The notes under the pieces were generated by a model. That model was not told the origin of the DNA, did not search any database, and saw nothing but the letters and a program-made list of their open reading frames with translations. The position numbers were made by a program, and so were the translations under genes. Below, in pieces: positions 46,138 to 57,080 of a DNA stretch of 64,000 nt (within the stretch, counting starts at the first letter, position 1; each line of letters opens with the position of its first letter). Source of the DNA: Mytilus trossulus (Eukaryota > Mollusca > Bivalvia > Mytilida > Mytilidae); assembly GCF_036588685.1 (NCBI RefSeq), contig NC_086378.1:15975578-16039577 (forward strand), in the 5' to 3' direction.

Positions 46138-47512
46138 GTAAGCCATTTTTTGCAAAAAAGTCTATAATTCATTATGAATTAAAGAGTCAGATCATAAAGT
46201 CTTGGCACAAACTAGATTATAGTCATTATCATAACATTGAACACTCTTTATACATGTATATGGACGTTTTGGATTATAAAAACGGTCAACATTTATCTGA
46301 TTATGCATTGAATATCCATGTAACATTGCACATTTACTATGACTTTCAAATACCAAAAAAGGACTTTTTGGCTTTAACTATATACCAGGCTTACTATACA
46401 AAATTGATCAGTTTTGTAAATGGCTGTATTTCATAGTCTTAAATCGTCTGTTTGCATATTTTTGTTGATGCGGTGTCAAATAACGCACACTCAATACAGT
46501 TAGTATGATAAAAAGATAATAAAAAAAATGCAGGGTAAATGGCGTTTTAATGGAAAAAAATGGAATACAACTGCACAATCTAACATTGTCTGTCATATTA
46601 GAAAAAGTGACATGGATATCTGCTCAAACTAAGGAAAATCATGTTTTGATTTAATTTAAATAGATCATACCATGTAACATGACACTAATAGTTTACGATG
46701 AATATAAACAAATCTTTACAATTTTCATTTAGTGCAGGGTACTAAATTGGTATCATGTATTCCTCATGTATACCCATTTGCTCTTATTATCTTGATTTTT
46801 CACAACGCAGCTAGAATTATCTAACATTTACAAATCGTATGTCTTCTCGCCCCCGGTCCATTAAATGCACAAATTTCACATTCAATTAAAAAATGGGATA
46901 TGTATCAAAAGTCCATCAGTGAAGAAGGAGGAAGACTTCGAATCCATGGTAAAAGAAGAGAGAAGATTTTGAGCACATTTTTATAAAGTTTCAGCACTAA
47001 GTATTAGTGAACACCTCTATTTATAGATTTCGTTTAACATATTATATCCCAGATAGACAGTTTTCCCGATAAGCACCAATTGCCAGACAATATTTTGACA
47101 CTTTCAATATTTTTCGCTATCTTAAACACTTTGTAAATTTCCATCGACATTTATTAAACTTCTTCTATAGACATTTGCAATTTGTATAGCCATAACGTTG
47201 CACCAGAGTGGTTTCCTTATTTAAGTAGGGCTCCGTGTAAAAATCATGCAGCCATCAATGATATGGTGATACATGGGTCAGAACAAATGTATGATGTTGC
47301 ATGCTTAAAATGAAATATTGAAAGATTTTGGTTTTATAAAAACAATAATTGTAAACTGTATTTAAAAGATGCGTCAAAATTTTGTGCAAATCCTTTGTTT
47401 CTGAAAAATTCATTAAAAATGTTCCCTCCAAAACTATCAAAATTATCTCCCTTTGTCATAAGGGGCGCTCTACTGTTGTTGTTGTTGGTATAGTAACAAG
47501 ATAGCTGCCCCC
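46138..47512. other. no gene seen
   Basis: No supported coding or repeat features; AT-rich. Confidence 0.4.
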
Positions 47513-47917
47513 ATGGGTGAGTTGGGGAAGTGTTCCCTCCACAGTTATTTTGAGGGGGACTGTGACCTTTTCAGCAAATTTCCAAATGAAAATTGTTTGA
47601 AACTTATTGTGAATTGTAAGAAGAGCATTGTTGGACATTTGAGAGCATGTAACATGGGTGAAAAGTCGGTAAAATCAGAAGTAGAGTTGCTTTGTTTACG
47701 TGCTGGGATATGGAAATGGAGACCTGAAACTGACCATGGGATTTCAGTATGCCCTGCTCACAGATACCAGTATGGAATTGGATGGAGACCAAAAGTAAGG
47801 TGTGGCTTTTTTAGACACCCGACAACCTCCAACAGCAAAGCACAACGTGGAATGTCTGCACCGATGTGTGAAGCTGCTAAATTAAGCTGGGGAACTTTAT
47901 GTACTTGTAGCTTGTAA
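47513..47917 (+). CDS. N-terminal Cys/His domain exon of an uncharacterised invertebrate gene family
   Basis: Open frame from ATG at 47513. Key features: paired Cys early ('EGDCDLF', 'NENCLKL', 'VNCKKS', 'RACNMG'), a middle 'CLRAGIW', and a C-terminal 'ISVCPAHRYQYGIGWRPKVR' followed by 'CGFFRHP'. I know the 'ICPxHRxxxGxxW...C' block as the start of a large family in molluscs, cnidarians and sponges whose later parts match the exons at 57.0-63.3 kb. I infer a metal-binding domain from the Cys/His spacing. The donor at the end is unclear: GT sites near 47892 and 47906 would create a stop with the next exon, so a missing small exon, a damaged splice site or separate origins are possible. Function unknown. 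Confidence 0.5.
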   Translation: MGELGKCSLHSYFEGDCDLFSKFPNENCLKLIVNCKKSIVGHLRACNMGEKSVKSEVELLCLRAGIWKWRPETDHGISVCPAHRYQYGIGWRPKVRCGFFRHPTTSNSKAQRGMSAPMCEAAKLSWGTLCTCSL

Positions 47918-48240
47918 CTTGTATATCGTAACTTCCTCCAATAAAGGAGCACCTCAATCATGAGTATTCCACCACCTTGTAAATGTACATGTTTATCTCT
48001 AAATGATTAAAATATAAAAGTCACACTGGTAGACATCTATCATCATTAAAAGGAATATTAAAAGTGGTTGTATATACATATGTATCGGCATAAAAACGTG
48101 AGGTAATTCAATGTCATGACAAAATTCTAAAATATATTTTCTCGATATTTACAGTTTATTTACATGTTGATCCGCGGAAATCGGTGTTCTGTATATTTGC
48201 TGGTTTTATTTAAGATAGTTAGCTTTTATCTGTATACCAC

Positions 48241-48603
48241 AGTGTAATGTGGCCACGTACCCACGCTTACTGCTTCAAAGGATTTTATTGGGCTAAGTTG
48301 TAGTAAGTTTCAGTAAAGTGTGGCGAGATCCACGCTTACTCTGTTATAAACAATGACAAATATTTAGCCTCTTCAATAAAGTGTGGCGAGATCCACGCTT
48401 TTGTTGTGTTGACGTATATGTGTTTGTAAAAGAAGGCATTATGGATCAGTTAACAAGTGTGGCGAAATCCACGCTCATTTTGTAATAATGTTGAGGTCGC
48501 TTCATAGTTGTGTCCCAAGAGTGTGGCAAAATCCACGCTCATTTTGCAATAATATTGAGGATGCTTCGTAGTTTTTTCCCTAGAGTGTGGCGTAACCCAC
48601 GCT
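48241..48603. repeat. 3' array of six 20-nt hairpins in LINE-B
   Basis: The plus strand shows AGTGTGG-N6-CCACGCT at 48317-48336, 48380-48399, 48456-48475, 48520-48539 and 48584-48603; a degenerate copy lies at 48247-48267. The stem is 7 bp (one G-T pair), and the loops are CGAGAT, CGAGAT, CGAAAT, CAAAAT and CGTAAC. Spacing is 61-79 bases. The last two full units share flanks ('CTCATTTTGxAATAAT'), so a tandem unit of about 62 bases is being repeated. The array directly follows the RT stop. Confidence 0.9.
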
Positions 48604-48625
48604 CAAGGTATCTATTAAGCTAACT

Positions 48626-50880
48626 TCATGTTCGATCGATATCATTGAGAATTCTTGACCTGCTTGTGTGTAGTAGAAAGCACAGTCTCCTTGATTGAAA
48701 TTCTATGTCCATTAGGATTGATTTGTCACATCTGGGTTCCAGTAATCCAATTGTGCTTGAATCAACTATCACTTGGATAAGGCCTACTTCGCTACCGTTG
48801 TTTTTGAATTGAATACGGAGCTTTTCGTGTAGCATTTGGATATTGCTCAAGATTGATTTTCTCTGGTTCGACAGCGCTGGACAAAGCAGTAGGAAATGTT
48901 CCAAGGTTTCATCTGATGTTTGGCACAAAGGACAAGTTCCCAATAATCCTTTGTTTTTTGAATGCTTTGTTCTGTCAGCCATGAGTATATAACTTCCTGT
49001 TGCTATTCTTAATTTTACGGGTATTCTCATAGCTGCTTGTATGGAATTACTAGCAGATAGGTTTACTAATACATGTGTCTTCCCTGGTATATATTGAATA
49101 TTTAAATACTTTAGTGAGGGGTATAGTTTACAATGACCCTCGATAAAATGTTTCCAATACTTTGATACTTCTTTATTTACCATGGTCTTCCATTTTAATT
49201 TTTGAATTTGACTGTCTAATACATGTAAAGCTGATGGTAAGTTGTATTTCGCTAGAATCGTTTTAACAATGATAAACCAGCTGTGACTATCATCCGTTTT
49301 CATAAGTAGTTGTCTGTATGCAATTTGTTTTTCTAAACTATCATGTGGTTGTCTAGATATATTTCCAAATAATGACAAGATCTTTTTATGTATTTGACCC
49401 TCTATTGGTAGTTGTCCAGACAGAATGTATATGGCGGGCGTAGCTGTACTTGTTGGTAAAGAAAGTAACTGCTTTATACATTTTTTGTGGAATATGTCAA
49501 TAATATCAAAGTTTTTTCCTGTAGGAGTTACTAATTCCAGGCCGTACAGAAGTACAGGGATGACATAGATGTTAAATATATGTAGTATTGACTGTATGTC
49601 CAGTCCATTTTTACCATGCAAACCAGCTGGCATAAGACTGTACATGGCTCGTCTAGCCTTTTTAACGTTTTCATACAACGGATTAGGATCATCTGGTTTT
49701 GATGTGCGCAAGACCCCCATATGGGTTGTTTGGCTAACTATTGGCATTATTGAGTTACCTATACTCCATGGAAAGGAAGGTTCTTTCTGTTTTCTACGAT
49801 TTGGATATACTGGTAGAATAACACTCTTCACTGGTTGAAGCTTATATCTCTCCCTTCGACTGTAGTTGTATGCCATGTTAATGAGTACCTGTAGTTCCTC
49901 GGGGTTGTCACTCATTAGTGCCACATCATCTGCACAAGTTGGAGCTGCGCAGCAAATAGATCCTATTTTTGCTCCTAATCCAGAATACTCGATATCTGTT
50001 AGGAGATTGTTGATGTACAGCTTGTACAGGTCAGCGCTCAGTATACCACCTTGTTTTACGCCTTGACATATTGAGAATGGTTCAGATATTAGACCATTAA
50101 ATTTAACTACGCTGCTAGAGTCCATGTGAAGACTACGTATAAGTTTCCATAGTAGTCCATCTACACCTGCTATGTATAGCTTTCGTAGGATACTCTCGTG
50201 CGTTACCACATCAAATGCCGATTTAGCATCTAGAAGCGCTATATATATTATTTTACCAGCATCCCTGCATTCTCTAATAAATTCTTCAATGAAGAAGGAG
50301 CAATTCATTGGAGCTGAGTTCTCAGTAAATCCTCTGTGTAGCCTATTTTGTTCTTTCAATATTTTAGGTTGGACCTTAGCCTTTGCTACAGACTCAATTA
50401 GTTTCAGCAGTATTGGCATGATAGTAATCCCTCTGTAGTTGGTAGCATTCTTGTTACTTCCTTTGTTCTTGAATACAGGAGTGAGGAGACCCATTTTAAG
50501 TATTTCAGGTATTAATCCTAATTTAAATGATGATACTATCATATTTGTTATTACTGTTTGCAGCTTTTCCCCACCATATTTGATATTTTCAGAGGATATG
50601 CTATAAATGTCTGGAGATTTGTTTATTTTCAATCCATTTATGTCGTCTTGAACATCTTTTTCGGTTACAGAGATGGTATTAGTTTGATTGTTACATATAT
50701 CAATTATATTGTCTAGATCTAATGCTAACTGTTTGTAATATTCGTCGTCATATTCAGGATCAATTGCTGGTTGAGCTAATTTGTTGAAATGATGTTTCCA
50801 TCCAACTATAATTTCGTTGTCAGATTTATAGATATTATCTTGTACATTCAGTTCGGATATACAATTCTTCAGCTTTCCTT
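48626..50880 (-). pseudogene. LINE-B reverse transcriptase region
   Basis: Read on the minus strand. RT blocks: 'NYRGITIMPI', 'QNRLHRGFTENSAPMN', 'ALLDAKSAFDVV' (first Asp), 'GVKQGGILSADLYKLYINN' and 'TCADDVALM' (catalytic pair at residues about 233-236 of the 668-residue frame; Cys replaces the usual Tyr of YADD). Near the C terminus, 'CPLCQTSDETLEHFLLLCP' is the Cys-x2-Cys...His-x4-Cys end domain typical of LINE ORF2. The frame joins the endonuclease frame only after one missing A in an A-run near 50886-50878, so ORF2 was once continuous. RT residues are intact, but this frameshift makes the copy inactive. Confidence 0.9.
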
Positions 50881-52136
50881 TTTTTTACCAAGTAACTTGT
50901 AAAATATTTGATCATGTTTAGTTCTAGCATCTAAAATTTCTTGTCTATCATTGAGGACTTCTATCGCTATCTCTATTCTACATGTTTTTCGAAGTTGATA
51001 TTTCGCAGATTTCATATCACAGTATATTTTGTTGTTTGGTGATGTCGGTCTTTCATTTGCTTTCCATTTTGCAAAAGCTTCTTTACATCTTTTACTTGCT
51101 TGATTTGTTTGAAAGGATCTTATCTTTGGTTTTTGTTTCTTTCTCTTGTATAACTTGGGTTTAGGAGCTGATTCTATTGCTGCATTTTTCATAATGGTAT
51201 TAACTTGTCTCATAACTTTAGTTAGCTCATCACCCGATTGAATCTCACTTGAAATGGCTGTTAGTGACTTGTTTATATTCTCCTCGTATAGATTCACGTC
51301 AATAGTACTCCATTTAATTTTTCTATTGGTAGGCAATATTTTTGTACTTTGTTCCCTATGTTCTATTTTGACGTTCAGTCTGCAGGTTATAGGATAATGA
51401 TCAGAGACTAAAGAACTACAGGAGTCAAGTTTAAGATAACTGGAATGGTTCTCAAACAGCTCTTTGTCTAGTAATATGAAATCGATAGAGGATATTTCTT
51501 CATGCTTGTAGTTTATGAATGTTCGGCCCAGATCTTTTGTATATAAGCTATGGTCCTCCATTAGTGCTTTGACTGCCTCGTAGCGTTTTGATTCACTTTT
51601 GTCAATTATGTTTTCATTTATATCGCCACCTATAACAATATGATGTGTGTTATTGTATTGAGAGCAGAGCGAATGAAGTTGTTCAGTACAATCTAGAAAT
51701 TCAATCAATTTTTCAACTCTATTATCTTTGCATGGCATATAAACGCAAATCACTAGAATGTCTTTACCACATGTATTTGTTATTTCAATACATTGGATTC
51801 TGTTATTAGTACAGTCTACCTTAGTGATTTTGTGATCGATAGTCTTTTTCCATAATATGCAAACTCCACCGTATCCTCTTGGTAAGTGGGTAGGTGGTAG
51901 CGGATCATCGGAATCAACTGCTTTTCCAATACCATTAAAATCAACATGAATATTTTCTAAAAGTGGTAGCTGACAGTCGAATAGCCAGTGTTCTTGCAGC
52001 AACACAATATCATAGTTAAAAAGAATTTCAGAGAATAGTGGATCACAGGTTTTAATATTTTTACAGTTAAAAGATAAAATGTTTAAATGGTAAACTTTAA
52101 AATCGCTATTTACATTTCTCGTTGCTGTAGGTACTA
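50869..52136 (-). pseudogene. LINE-B APE-type endonuclease region
   Basis: The frame opens near 52136, overlapping the ORF1 stop, with 'HLNILSFNCKNIK', then 'LLQEHWLF' (catalytic Glu), 'GYGGVCILWKK', 'GGDINEN' (Asp/Asn pair), 'SSIDFILLD' and 'VSDHYPI' (Ser-Asp-His end). This is the full APE motif order. It nicks target DNA to start reverse transcription. The frame ends prematurely at 'GKKKES' because an A-run is one base short; the RT frame follows directly. Confidence 0.85.
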
Positions 52137-53327
52137 ACTTCCGTTGTGTAAAAGTCTTTCCTGATGAAAAAAATTTTGATCCCTATAATTGTTTAATCCT
52201 GGCCTGGGCACCTCGGTAGGTGTGTATAAAATTGGACAACCATGAACAAGTTTCGATCTATCTTGCAAATTTATCATACCCGGTGTAATCATATCTGAGT
52301 TATTCGTTAAAGAAGGTTGATGTTTTTGCATTGCTTTCCCTTCTTTATTGCTTGGTGTGTAATAATTATATTGCAATGATTGATATACCCGATTTTGAGG
52401 AGGCTGTTGTACGACATTTATTGCTGGAGGTGGATGAGAGACATGATACTGCGGAGGCTGATATGCTCTATTTATTGTCGGTATTGGATGAGAGACATGA
52501 TACTGTGGAGGCTGATGTATGACATTCATTACCAGAGGAGTAGCCTCAAAATTTCCAACAGTGCCTCTATGTACTATGTTGTATACACATGTTCCTTTGC
52601 AAGTGTTTCATTTGTGTTCCCATTTGGCAGCATATCATTTATTATGGTTGACTGTACAGGTATTTGTTCGCATTCGAGTTGGTTTATTTGAGCATCTACT
52701 TTCTGCAGTATGAGCTTTGTCATTCTTTCTCGCATAGCTAGTAGCAAATTATCGGTTTCAGTGACACATTTCTGGTGACAGCAGTTTTGTACTGGCGAGT
52801 TGGTATCTGTTCTTTTGGCTTCTGACTCGGTATCTTCTAGTACAACTATTTTTCTGTTAAGAATTCTTATTGTGTTGTCTAGTTCTTTTATTTTAGTTTC
52901 TTGCATGATAATGGTAGATTGAAGGCGGATATTTTCAGCGTTAAGTTCTGAATTTCTCATTTCCCTCAATCGGATGTCGTCTTCTCGTTTCTTTAATTTT
53001 ACCTCTAGTTGTCTTAAGTCTTAAAATTTAATTTGTTGGTCATCAGTAGGTTTGTTCTGATTTGTACACACATCTTCTGTTTTGTTATTAGGTATTATAC
53101 TTTGTTCAGCAATTGTGCTGTTTTTTGGTTTGCTGCTTGTATTTGAGTTCTTTTTTGTTTTTTTTTGTTCTTGAAATATTGTCTACTTGTGCTTTTTCTA
53201 CTGTCATATCATTGTCAATACAGATTAATGGAGTTTCAGTTTGACTACCATATGGTGTTTTGATGATTGTTTCATCATGCTCATTATCAAGTTCCTTTGA
53301 TGTATCATAACCTGAGTCTTTCTTGAC
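52134..53327 (-). pseudogene. LINE-B ORF1 C-terminal part, broken
   Basis: Continues the PHD ORF through an in-frame TAA at 53327, then 'KDSGYDTSKELDNE', a frameshift in an A-run near 53160, and another TAA near 53024. A coiled-coil segment follows ('LREMRNSELNAENIRLQS', 'KIKELDNTIRILNRKI'), then, after another frameshift near 52560, a Pro/Gln/His-rich repeat ('PPQYHVSHP' three times). It ends at 52134, where the endonuclease frame overlaps. The coiled coil probably oligomerised ORF1. Confidence 0.7.
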
Positions 53328-54386
53328 TTACTGATCTTGTATTTCTAGGCCAAAGCATGCTTGACATTTTTGTGTTGTGCAGTTTGTAGCTATGCATGTT
53401 AAGTGTACAATATTGTTACAGCTATCACAGACAGTTTCATCTGAATCTAGTATATTATTGTCACAATTAGAGCATATTTGCTCAATTCTTTCTTCATTCA
53501 GTAGTATCTCTGCACTGGTTTCCATTTGTGAATTTATTAAGGCTAAACATTTTTGTGTTGTATTCATCATGCTAATGTTGTCAATTTCATGAGTATTAGT
53601 TTGGAGTGATGTACTTGAACAGGTGTTTTCAATAGCAGTGCTAGTTGGATTTGGACAGGATGAACATGTGTATGACGTGTTGTTATTACTTTCAATTTTG
53701 TCAATATCAATCCGCCTAAGACCTTCACACATATAGTGCACCCACATTTGGCAATTGTTGCACTGTACAGCCCTTGTGATAACATTTCTATTGCATTTTC
53801 TACATCTGGTTTTCATGTTGTTATCGGTTGATCTGTTATCTAATATGTATTGCAATTGATCTTCCAGCAATTTATTAATAGTACTAGTATTCATTTGTTG
53901 GTTATTTACATAGGTATTACATATCATGCCGTGGATTATTGGTAATTCATTTTCAATAAAATGAGTTATGGATTTTCCATTAATCAATAAGGTAGCTTTT
54001 GTTGTATAGGCATTTATGGTATAGGATTGACCGCTTTTTAGTTGAACCTTAAATGTTTTTTGGACTAATACACCTCTTCTATCATGTTCAGATTGAAATG
54101 TAACTTCACCTGTCGAAATCGGATAGCATTGATAATAGCTAGATATTGCAGCAATAAAAAACTCGAATGTTGCCTGATCTAATGTAACTGTGAGCCCTCC
54201 ACTAGTCATTTTATATGAGATATCAGTCCTCTTTGCTGATTCTAGTTTGTTTTGTAGAACTTTATCTATATCAAGAGAGTATGTTTTGGTTTTAGTCTGA
54301 TTTTGTACTTGATTGACATGGTTGTTATCCTGTATAGTTTTTGAATCAACAACTATTTTTTCACTGTTATTAGTGACTAAGGCCAT
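53328..54386 (-). CDS. LINE-B ORF1 protein with two PHD-like fingers
   Basis: A 352-residue frame with an ATG ('MALVTNNSEK'). Residues about 40-175 form an unnamed domain. A PHD finger follows: 'CRKCNRNVITRAVQCNNCQM' then 'WVHYMCEGL' and 'YTCSSC', giving the C4-H-C3 pattern. A second, at the C-terminal end, is 'CSNCDNNILDSDETVCDSCN', 'IVHLTC' and 'CQACF'. PHD fingers usually bind histone tails; PHD-bearing ORF1 proteins are known in CR1/L2-type LINEs and could steer the element to chromatin. The frame stops at 53328 but ORF1 sequence continues beyond, so the stop is probably a mutation. Confidence 0.8.
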   Translation of the reverse strand: MALVTNNSEKIVVDSKTIQDNNHVNQVQNQTKTKTYSLDIDKVLQNKLESAKRTDISYKMTSGGLTVTLDQATFEFFIAAISSYYQCYPISTGEVTFQSEHDRRGVLVQKTFKVQLKSGQSYTINAYTTKATLLINGKSITHFIENELPIIHGMICNTYVNNQQMNTSTINKLLEDQLQYILDNRSTDNNMKTRCRKCNRNVITRAVQCNNCQMWVHYMCEGLRRIDIDKIESNNNTSYTCSSCPNPTSTAIENTCSSTSLQTNTHEIDNISMMNTTQKCLALINSQMETSAEILLNEERIEQICSNCDNNILDSDETVCDSCNNIVHLTCIATNCTTQKCQACFGLEIQDQ

Positions 54387-54431
54387 TCTGATAAGTAACC
54401 TGTTTCAAAGTAGAATAATTTTATTCAGCTA

Positions 54432-54839
54432 AGTGTGGCGTAACCCACGCTTACTTTGTGTTGTTGGTTTATTTTGTTGTTTTTTTTTTTTTTTTTTTTT
54501 TGCACCAGTTCTGTCGTTTTGCAGTTTAGTGTAGTGAAACCTACGCTCCCTGCTCTAAAGTACGAATAGGGAATATAATTCAAGGTTATTCACAGCTTTG
54601 CATATAGCTTACAGCAAAAGTATCTATTGACCAAACTCCTGTTGGTACACATATATATATATATAGCAATAACATCTTTCAAGTGTGGATACAGATGTTA
54701 ATAACAGTTTTGAACATGTACCAATATAGTGTGGCGTAACCCACGCTTACTATAAATAAAGAAGCAGCATAACTAAATGTTGTATTTATTGGTTGTATCT
54801 AAAATATATTATACAGTGTAGTGTGGCGTAACCCACGCT
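54432..54839. repeat. Internal array of four 20-nt hairpins in LINE-B
   Basis: Units at 54432-54451, 54528-54547, 54728-54747 and 54820-54839. Three have the loop CGTAAC. The second reads AGTGTAG-TGAAAC-CTACGCT: both stem sides changed (G-C to A-T), so pairing is kept. They lie between the esterase-like ORF and the PHD ORF and match the 3' array in sequence. Confidence 0.9.
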
Positions 54840-54872
54840 TACTGTATTGTACAATGCAGGTACACAGCTTGT

Positions 54873-55660
54873 TTAATTAGAAGTTTCCCAACAGTCCTTA
54901 ATTATTTGTTGTTCAATTTTTCTTAACCAAACTTTTGACAGTAGCTGTCGTGGATGTACACCATCAAAGTACAGTTCAAACCTATGCTGCACCCGTCTTG
55001 TGACTCTGTGGCGATCACCTTTCCTGTGCTTTTGTATTAATGTAAGATCAGAGCTAAATTTTGGAGAGTAGGAGATATTGTTTGTGTTAACTTCTCTGAT
55101 TTTTCTGTTAACACTGACTATTTGTTCTTCTAAATCTTTGTCGTGTTGATAGAAACTTTGAATCTGATTTTTACTTATTCCAGCAGCCCAATTCCAATTG
55201 ACAATTGAATATAAAGGTATTTCCAGTATTGTTACTTTAGACCCTGGGTGTGCTTTGATGCATTGTAAAATTAAATTAGCTTCGGCTATTATATCGTCTA
55301 CAACTGAATCGTCATGGGTTCTTAATGATATGTATCGCCCGTTTTTTATAGTAAAGTCACATGTACCAGCCCATACATATACCCATATATTTCCCTCTTC
55401 TTGTATTAGGTCGTCTATGGAGCTCTCCAGCCACTCTCTACACTCTCTAATTCTAGCACCTTTTCTACAAAACCAAGTAAAATCTCGCTCTGTAGTTGTT
55501 GATGCTTGGGATTCCAAGTTATACCCCTTACTGTCAGTGATTATAATGGGAGTATAAGGGGGGCGAGCCTGCTCCTTTGCAGAAATTTGGTTAATTTTCT
55601 TTGAATTAACATGTATGTTGAGATATAATATAGAATATATATGTTTCTGTTTATGGTATT
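54873..55660 (-). CDS. SGNH/GDSL-esterase-like ORF of LINE-B
   Basis: The minus frame is open from about 55660 to the stop at 54873. SGNH hallmarks: 'IIITDSKGYNL' (nucleophile Ser codon 55532-55530), 'VYVWAGTCDFT' (block III, with Cys where Asn is usual), and 'YFDGVHP' (Asp-x2-His of block V). SGNH hydrolases cleave ester bonds; an esterase domain of this fold is known in ORF1 of L2/CR1-type LINEs, where a lipid or membrane role has been suggested. No ATG occurs anywhere in the frame, so it needs an upstream exon, a non-AUG start, or has lost its start. It ends just before the internal hairpin array. Confidence 0.65.
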
Positions 55661-56076
55661 GTAATCAAGGTATGAAGTAACTTTAACTTTGTTTTGAAGT
55701 TCGCGGACAGGAAGTGCACGGACCCCGCGAAAGTCAAATTGAGTTGTGTGATATTCGTCTCAACTGCTTCTATTTCAGATAAAAAGTGTATATATATTGG
55801 CTTGTTTTGTAGTTTTTCATAAATGTCACAAGATTGTTTGTTTTATATGTTCAATAACACACTATACAACACAAAAATCATAGAATATTCCCTGCACCGC
55901 AAAAATGTGTCAACCACCACCATTCATCACGTGATCATACAGTTGGCACAGGTTTGTTGTTTATTTTTCAACCAGCAAAGAATGACACAAGTCAATAGGA
56001 TTGCTCTATCTAAAATTTGTTTTTCTAATAATAAATTAATGGAGAGATTGTGAAAATAAATAACTTGTCCTGAACA

Positions 56077-56193
56077 AGTCCAAATAATTATGACGTCTGG
56101 CAAGGCTATTTTAATATTTTTTTCTTGGAAAGTTGGAAGGCGTCCCAGAAAAAAATTGAAATAGCCTTGCCAGAAGTCATAATTATTTGGACT
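56077..56193. mobile_element. Small foldback element with 35-bp inverted repeats
   Basis: AGTCCAAATAATTATGACGT at 56077 begins an arm running to 56111; its reverse complement occupies 56159-56193, with one mismatch. The loop is 47 bases. There is no coding. Its size fits a MITE or a hairpin-forming repeat. Confidence 0.8.
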
Positions 56194-57015
56194 AGATCTG
56201 GTCTCCTGGCAAAATGTTGAATATAAATAACCCAGCCTTCAATGTAAATTGTACATGCATGTCAGGAAATAACTCCATACTTGAGAAATAAAAAAAAAAA
56301 AAAACATCTTGTCACTATTTTTGGAGATGATTAACACTAAGATGCAAAACTATTATAAGGAAGTGTACCTGATCTATTTATAGACTTACCCTTTATATAA
56401 TTATTGTACAGTCGAAATAAAATAAATATGATACATTGGGTTTTCTTCTTATTTTTAATGTATGTTTACAAAAAATGTATATAGAGAATAACCAAACATT
56501 GTTTTAAAATATAAAATTTATTTGTACAGGGCTTAGAAACAGAAGAAAACTAGGCTCTGTCGAGTATTTCTATCCTGTTTCGAGCCAAGTTCAACTAAAA
56601 TTTATATCACAAATCAATGTATGATTATGATCTTTATGCTGCAACAATGAAATTTCTTATAAATGATATGTAAAGGGTAAAAACCAACATTTTGAATTTG
56701 AAGTGGACGACATAAAAATTCTGCTAACATGTATTCTTTATTGACGTCATAAATAAAAACTACAGCAACACATTCTCAGCGTCACAGACAAGGTGATATA
56801 CAAATATAAGGTCAATGCATTTTGACTGCTCAAATTGAACAAGTGCAGTAAAAATATTTCTCTCTAAGCTTAAGTAGGGTATACATGCACATGGTATACA
56901 CATAATGAGTGTACAAATGTAGGAAAGGTGAACATATATATTGCTGAAGTAAATTACATTACTTACTTTATATACTTCTAAGCTTGTGTGTTAATATTTT
57001 TTTTTTTATTTGCAG
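56194..57015. other. no gene seen; intron of the plus-strand gene
   Basis: Ends with a T-rich tract and TTGCAG acceptor before the 57016 exon. Confidence 0.45.
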
Positions 57016-57080
57016 GAATTTGTCGTCAGTGCATCAGTGAGACATCAGAACTACCAAATGCTTGCAGTGTTAAGATAGAG
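57016..57080 (+). CDS. Small exon, uncharacterised family ('GICRQC')
   Basis: A 65-base exon between acceptor TTTGCAG and donor GTATAT. It completes a codon and reads 'ICRQCISETSELPNACS' with a Cys-x2-Cys pair. In the family I recall, a 'G-x-IC-x2-C' motif follows the N-terminal Cys/His domain, which fits this position. Splice phase is 1 in and 0 out. Confidence 0.5.

Larger units (their letters stand above)
48230..55700 (-). mobile_element. Non-LTR retrotransposon LINE-B with hairpin arrays
   Basis: A 7.4-kb element on the minus strand lying between the first two exons of the plus-strand gene. In element order: SGNH-esterase-like ORF, four hairpins, double-PHD ORF1, proline-rich ORF1 tail, APE endonuclease, reverse transcriptase with Cys/His end, six hairpins. 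L2/CR1-type LINEs are known to carry esterase and PHD modules in ORF1, so I place it near that group. Several frameshifts and stops show it is inactive. Ends are approximate, and whether the esterase ORF belongs to the same original insertion is not proven. Confidence 0.75.
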
